Position numbers and translations under genes: made by a program
Shown here: positions 4,070 through 5,418 of the stretch, piece by piece
How positions within the stretch are numbered: position 1 is the stretch's first letter
How the letters are laid out: each line of letters begins with the position of its first letter
Notes under the pieces: model-generated
Database searches by the model: none
What the model saw: the letters and a program-made list of their open reading frames with translations, nothing else
What the model was told of the DNA's origin: nothing
Assembly: GCA_016935295.1 (NCBI GenBank)
Contig: JAFGRF010000252.1
Location: forward strand, 1 to 5,418
Length of the DNA: 5,418 nucleotides
From: Caldifarciminota bacterium
GTDB lineage: Bacteria > Hydrothermota > Tepidihabitantia > Tepidihabitantales > Tepidihabitantaceae
Direction: 5' to 3'

Positions 4070-4150
4070 GTGAATCCTATCCTTGAGGACATCTACCGCA
4101 CCCACAAGTACGTGGCTATCGGCCTGCGAGCAGTGGCGTTGTCGCGATGA
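4070..4150 (+). pseudogene. Methyltransferase-like 5' stub overlapping the DUF1016 start
   Basis: GTG 4070 opens a 26-codon frame beginning MNPILEDIYRTHKYVAIGLR and ending at TGA 4148-4150. Its first 15 residues match the start of the methyltransferase-like gene at 5320 at 11 positions (MNxxLEDIYRTxKxV), then diverge. It is therefore a truncated copy of the same kind of gene start, with its promoter. The stop overlaps the DUF1016 ATG as ATGA (4147-4150), so translation of the stub would deliver ribosomes to the nuclease gene, making the stub a possible leader cistron rather than mere debris. Confidence 0.6.
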
Positions 4151-5208
4151 AACGGGACAAAGGCGAGCGCGCGAAGCGGGCTGTGGAAGTAGTGCCGTTG
4201 AACTATGCGCGGCTGCTGGAAGACATCAAGGAGCGGGTGCGGTCGGCGCGGGTCAGGGCCGGACTCGCGGTCAATCGTGAACTGGTGCTGCTCTACTGGC
4301 AGATCGGTCGCAGGATTCTCCAGGTTCAGGACCGAGCGGGCTGGGGCGCACGAGTCATAGACCGATTGTCCGAAGACCTTGGGCGGGCGTTCCCGGACAT
4401 GCGAGGTTTTTCGACCCGGAACTTGAAGTACATGCGGGCATTCGCCGAGGCATGGCCGGACGAGGCAATTGTGCAGCAGCTTGCTGCACAAATACCATGG
4501 TTCCACAATTGCGTCCTGCTCGACCAGGTCCGCGAGCCAACCAAGCGGGAGTGGTACGTCCGAGCTACAATCGAGCATGGCTGGAGCCGGAACGTTCTAG
4601 TCCACCAGATAGAGAGCGACCTGTATGGACGCAAAGGCAAGGCACTGACGAACTTCGAACAGACCCTGCCGGCGCCGCAGTCCGAGCTGGCCGGGCAGGT
4701 GTTGAAGGACCCATACAACCTCGATTTCCTTGGGCTGAGCGAGGACGTTGCCGAACGTGAGCTGGAACGAAGCCTGCTTGCGCATCTGGAACGGTTTTTG
4801 CTCGAACTGGGCGTCGGGTTCGCCTTCGTGGGACGGCAGTATCATCTTGCGGTCGGCGGGCAGGATTACTACATCGACCTGCTGTTCTACCATCTGCGAC
4901 TGCACCGCTACGTGGTGATTGAGCTGAAGACCGAGGAGTTCAAGCCCGAGTTCGTCGGCAAGATGGGGTTCTATCTTGCTGCGGTAGACGATAACCTGCG
5001 TCAGAAGCCGGACGAGCCGTCGGTAGGCATCATTCTCTGCAAGTCCCGCAAACAGGTCGTTGTAGAATATGCTCTGCGCTACGCCGACAAGCCGATGGGC
5101 GTGGCAACCTACCGTCTCGCGCCGCAGCCACTACGCAAGGAGCTTCCGACGCCGGAGATGCTGCGCAAGGCGCTGACCGAGGTGAAGGATGGCTCACCTG
5201 CCGTGTAG
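4147..5208 (+). CDS. DUF1016 (YhcG-type) PDDEXK nuclease-domain protein
   Basis: This is a 353-residue, full-length member. The N-terminal DUF1016_N region (about 18-155) shows NRELVLLYWQIGRRIL, GWGARVIDRLSEDLGRAFPD, FSTRNLKYMRAFAEAWPD, PWFHNCVLLDQV and WSRNVLVHQIESDLY. The C-terminal PDDEXK nuclease fold (about 165-325) shows LPAPQSELAGQVLKDPYNLD, ELGVGFAFVGRQYHLAVGG and DYYIDLLFYHLRLHRYVVIE. The likely catalytic residues are D244 and E259-x-K261 (in VIELK), followed by FKPEFVGKMGFYLAAVDD. The family is common in islands with restriction or toxin genes, and a DNA-processing role is inferred for it; the substrate is unknown. ATG 4147 overlaps the upstream stub's stop, implying coupled translation from the promoter at 4032. 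Codons 107-122 contain nested inverted repeats. All key residues are present. Confidence 0.9.
   Translation: MKRDKGERAKRAVEVVPLNYARLLEDIKERVRSARVRAGLAVNRELVLLYWQIGRRILQVQDRAGWGARVIDRLSEDLGRAFPDMRGFSTRNLKYMRAFAEAWPDEAIVQQLAAQIPWFHNCVLLDQVREPTKREWYVRATIEHGWSRNVLVHQIESDLYGRKGKALTNFEQTLPAPQSELAGQVLKDPYNLDFLGLSEDVAERELERSLLAHLERFLLELGVGFAFVGRQYHLAVGGQDYYIDLLFYHLRLHRYVVIELKTEEFKPEFVGKMGFYLAAVDDNLRQKPDEPSVGIILCKSRKQVVVEYALRYADKPMGVATYRLAPQPLRKELPTPEMLRKALTEVKDGSPAV
4465..4512. repeat. Two overlapping inverted repeats inside the DUF1016 gene
   Basis: Inner pair: 10-base arms 4469-4478 and 4482-4491, perfectly complementary around GCT (TTGTGCAGCA / TGCTGCACAA). Outer pair: 9-base arms 4465-4473 and 4504-4512, perfectly complementary (GCAATTGTG / CACAATTGC). 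They share bases 4469-4473, so only one hairpin can form at a time. The region encodes AIVQQLAAQIPWFHNC, between the N-terminal region and the nuclease fold. Confidence 0.85.
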
Positions 5209-5283
5209 CCCATCAGTTCAGCACTGATACTCCGGCTCCAGAGCCGCCGCGGAAGCCACCGGTCAAGAAGCAGCGGCCGCTGG
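5209..5283 (+). other. Spacer after DUF1016 with small hairpins
   Basis: Two short perfect hairpins follow the stop: ATCAGT-5-ACTGAT (5212-5228) and CGGCTC-2-GAGCCG (5233-5246). Neither has a T-run, so they are poor terminators. One frame here reads PAPEPPRKPPVKKQRPLVDK, a Pro/Lys/Arg-rich tail-like composition, but has no start of its own and continues through the next promoter. Confidence 0.4.
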
Positions 5284-5311
5284 TGGACAAACGGCGGCTG
5301 CGGTCTATACT
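5284..5311 (+). promoter_or_regulatory. Promoter of the right-edge methyltransferase-like gene
   Basis: TGGACA (5284-5289), 16 bases, TATACT (5306-5311). The GTG at 5320 begins 8 bases after the -10 with no ribosome site, so the message is probably leaderless. TATACTGAGG and the following gene start repeat those at 4055. Confidence 0.6.
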
Positions 5312-5319
5312 GAGGCCAA

Positions 5320-5418
5320 GTGAACCAGGTTCTGGAAGACATCTACCGTACTGGCAAGTGTGTGGACCTTGCGGGCAAGGAGCGGAAGGTCACGGGCGCG
5401 GTGCCGCGCGAGGACGCG
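5320..5418 (+). CDS. Start of a class I SAM-dependent methyltransferase-like gene (3' partial)
   Basis: GTG 5320 opens a frame reading MNQVLEDIYRTGKCVDLAGK, then ERKVTGAVPREDA, to the window edge (33 codons). An N-terminus of the type 'VLEEIYRTGxVxDxxG...I-x-REEG' precedes the SAM-binding domain in a group of class I (O-)methyltransferases of roughly 200-250 residues; the SAM motif itself would lie beyond the window, so this is a tentative assignment from memory. The position of the GTG relative to the -10, and the agreement with the stub at 4070, fix the start well. Whether the gene is complete, or a further stub, cannot be told here. Confidence 0.5.
   Translation, partial: MNQVLEDIYRTGKCVDLAGKERKVTGAVPREDA

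Noticed and set aside
4093..4578. Minus-strand frame opposite the DUF1016 gene
   Set aside because: It is antisense to a well-conserved nuclease gene and shows no domain of its own.

Overview
The window looks like an accessory, defence-type region of a moderately GC-rich bacterial chromosome, probably from an uncultured lineage. The pointers are strong G/C preference at third codon positions, sigma70-like promoters, and a mix of families common in environmental genomes: ORF6N, four-helix-bundle, DUF2281/MazF, Gp49-HigB/Xre and DUF1016. Nothing fixes the phylum. All supported genes lie on the + strand. I see no rRNA, tRNA, CRISPR array, transposase or integrase.

Layout. 2-166: 3' end of an unrecognised gene. 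205-413: promoter, ribosome site and first ~30 codons of a DNA adenine methylase-like gene, cut short. 487-672: start of a four-helix-bundle gene, fused at about codon 27 to a scrap of an ORF6N gene. 669-1259: intact ORF6N-domain protein with its own promoter. 1307-1448: a REP-like hairpin and a 12-bp tandem repeat leading into 1395-1664, a small winged-helix protein resembling a detached C-terminal domain. 1883-2448: DUF2281 antitoxin and MazF/PemK toxin operon. 2680-3446: HigB/Gp49 toxin and Xre antitoxin operon. Each toxin-antitoxin operon is preceded by a pyrimidine-rich spacer and a copy of a 62-bp repeat (59/62 identical). 3447-4030: no intact gene, only gene stubs and simple quasi-repeats. 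4032-5208: promoter, 26-codon methyltransferase-like stub, and an overlapping full-length DUF1016 PDDEXK nuclease. 5284-5418: a second copy of that promoter and methyltransferase start, running off the window.

Three patterns cut across the genes. First, at least four gene starts (two to four with a clear promoter of their own) are present without the rest of the gene, so promoters and N-termini seem to be retained while downstream parts are replaced. Second, perfect palindromes lie inside coding sequence of the ORF6N scrap, the intact ORF6N gene and the DUF1016 gene; the two ORF6N ones share a TCACA-N3-TGTGA core with different but self-complementary flanks. Third, the unrelated ORF6N and Xre proteins end in similar 17-18 residue tails. 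Several promoters also sit so close to the start codon that leaderless transcripts are likely.

Functionally, the two toxin-antitoxin operons are self-contained growth-control or stabilisation modules. The DUF1016 nuclease, the ORF6N protein and the methylase stub fit a phage- or mobile-DNA-related island. No shared pathway connects the genes; the organisation itself is the most interesting part.
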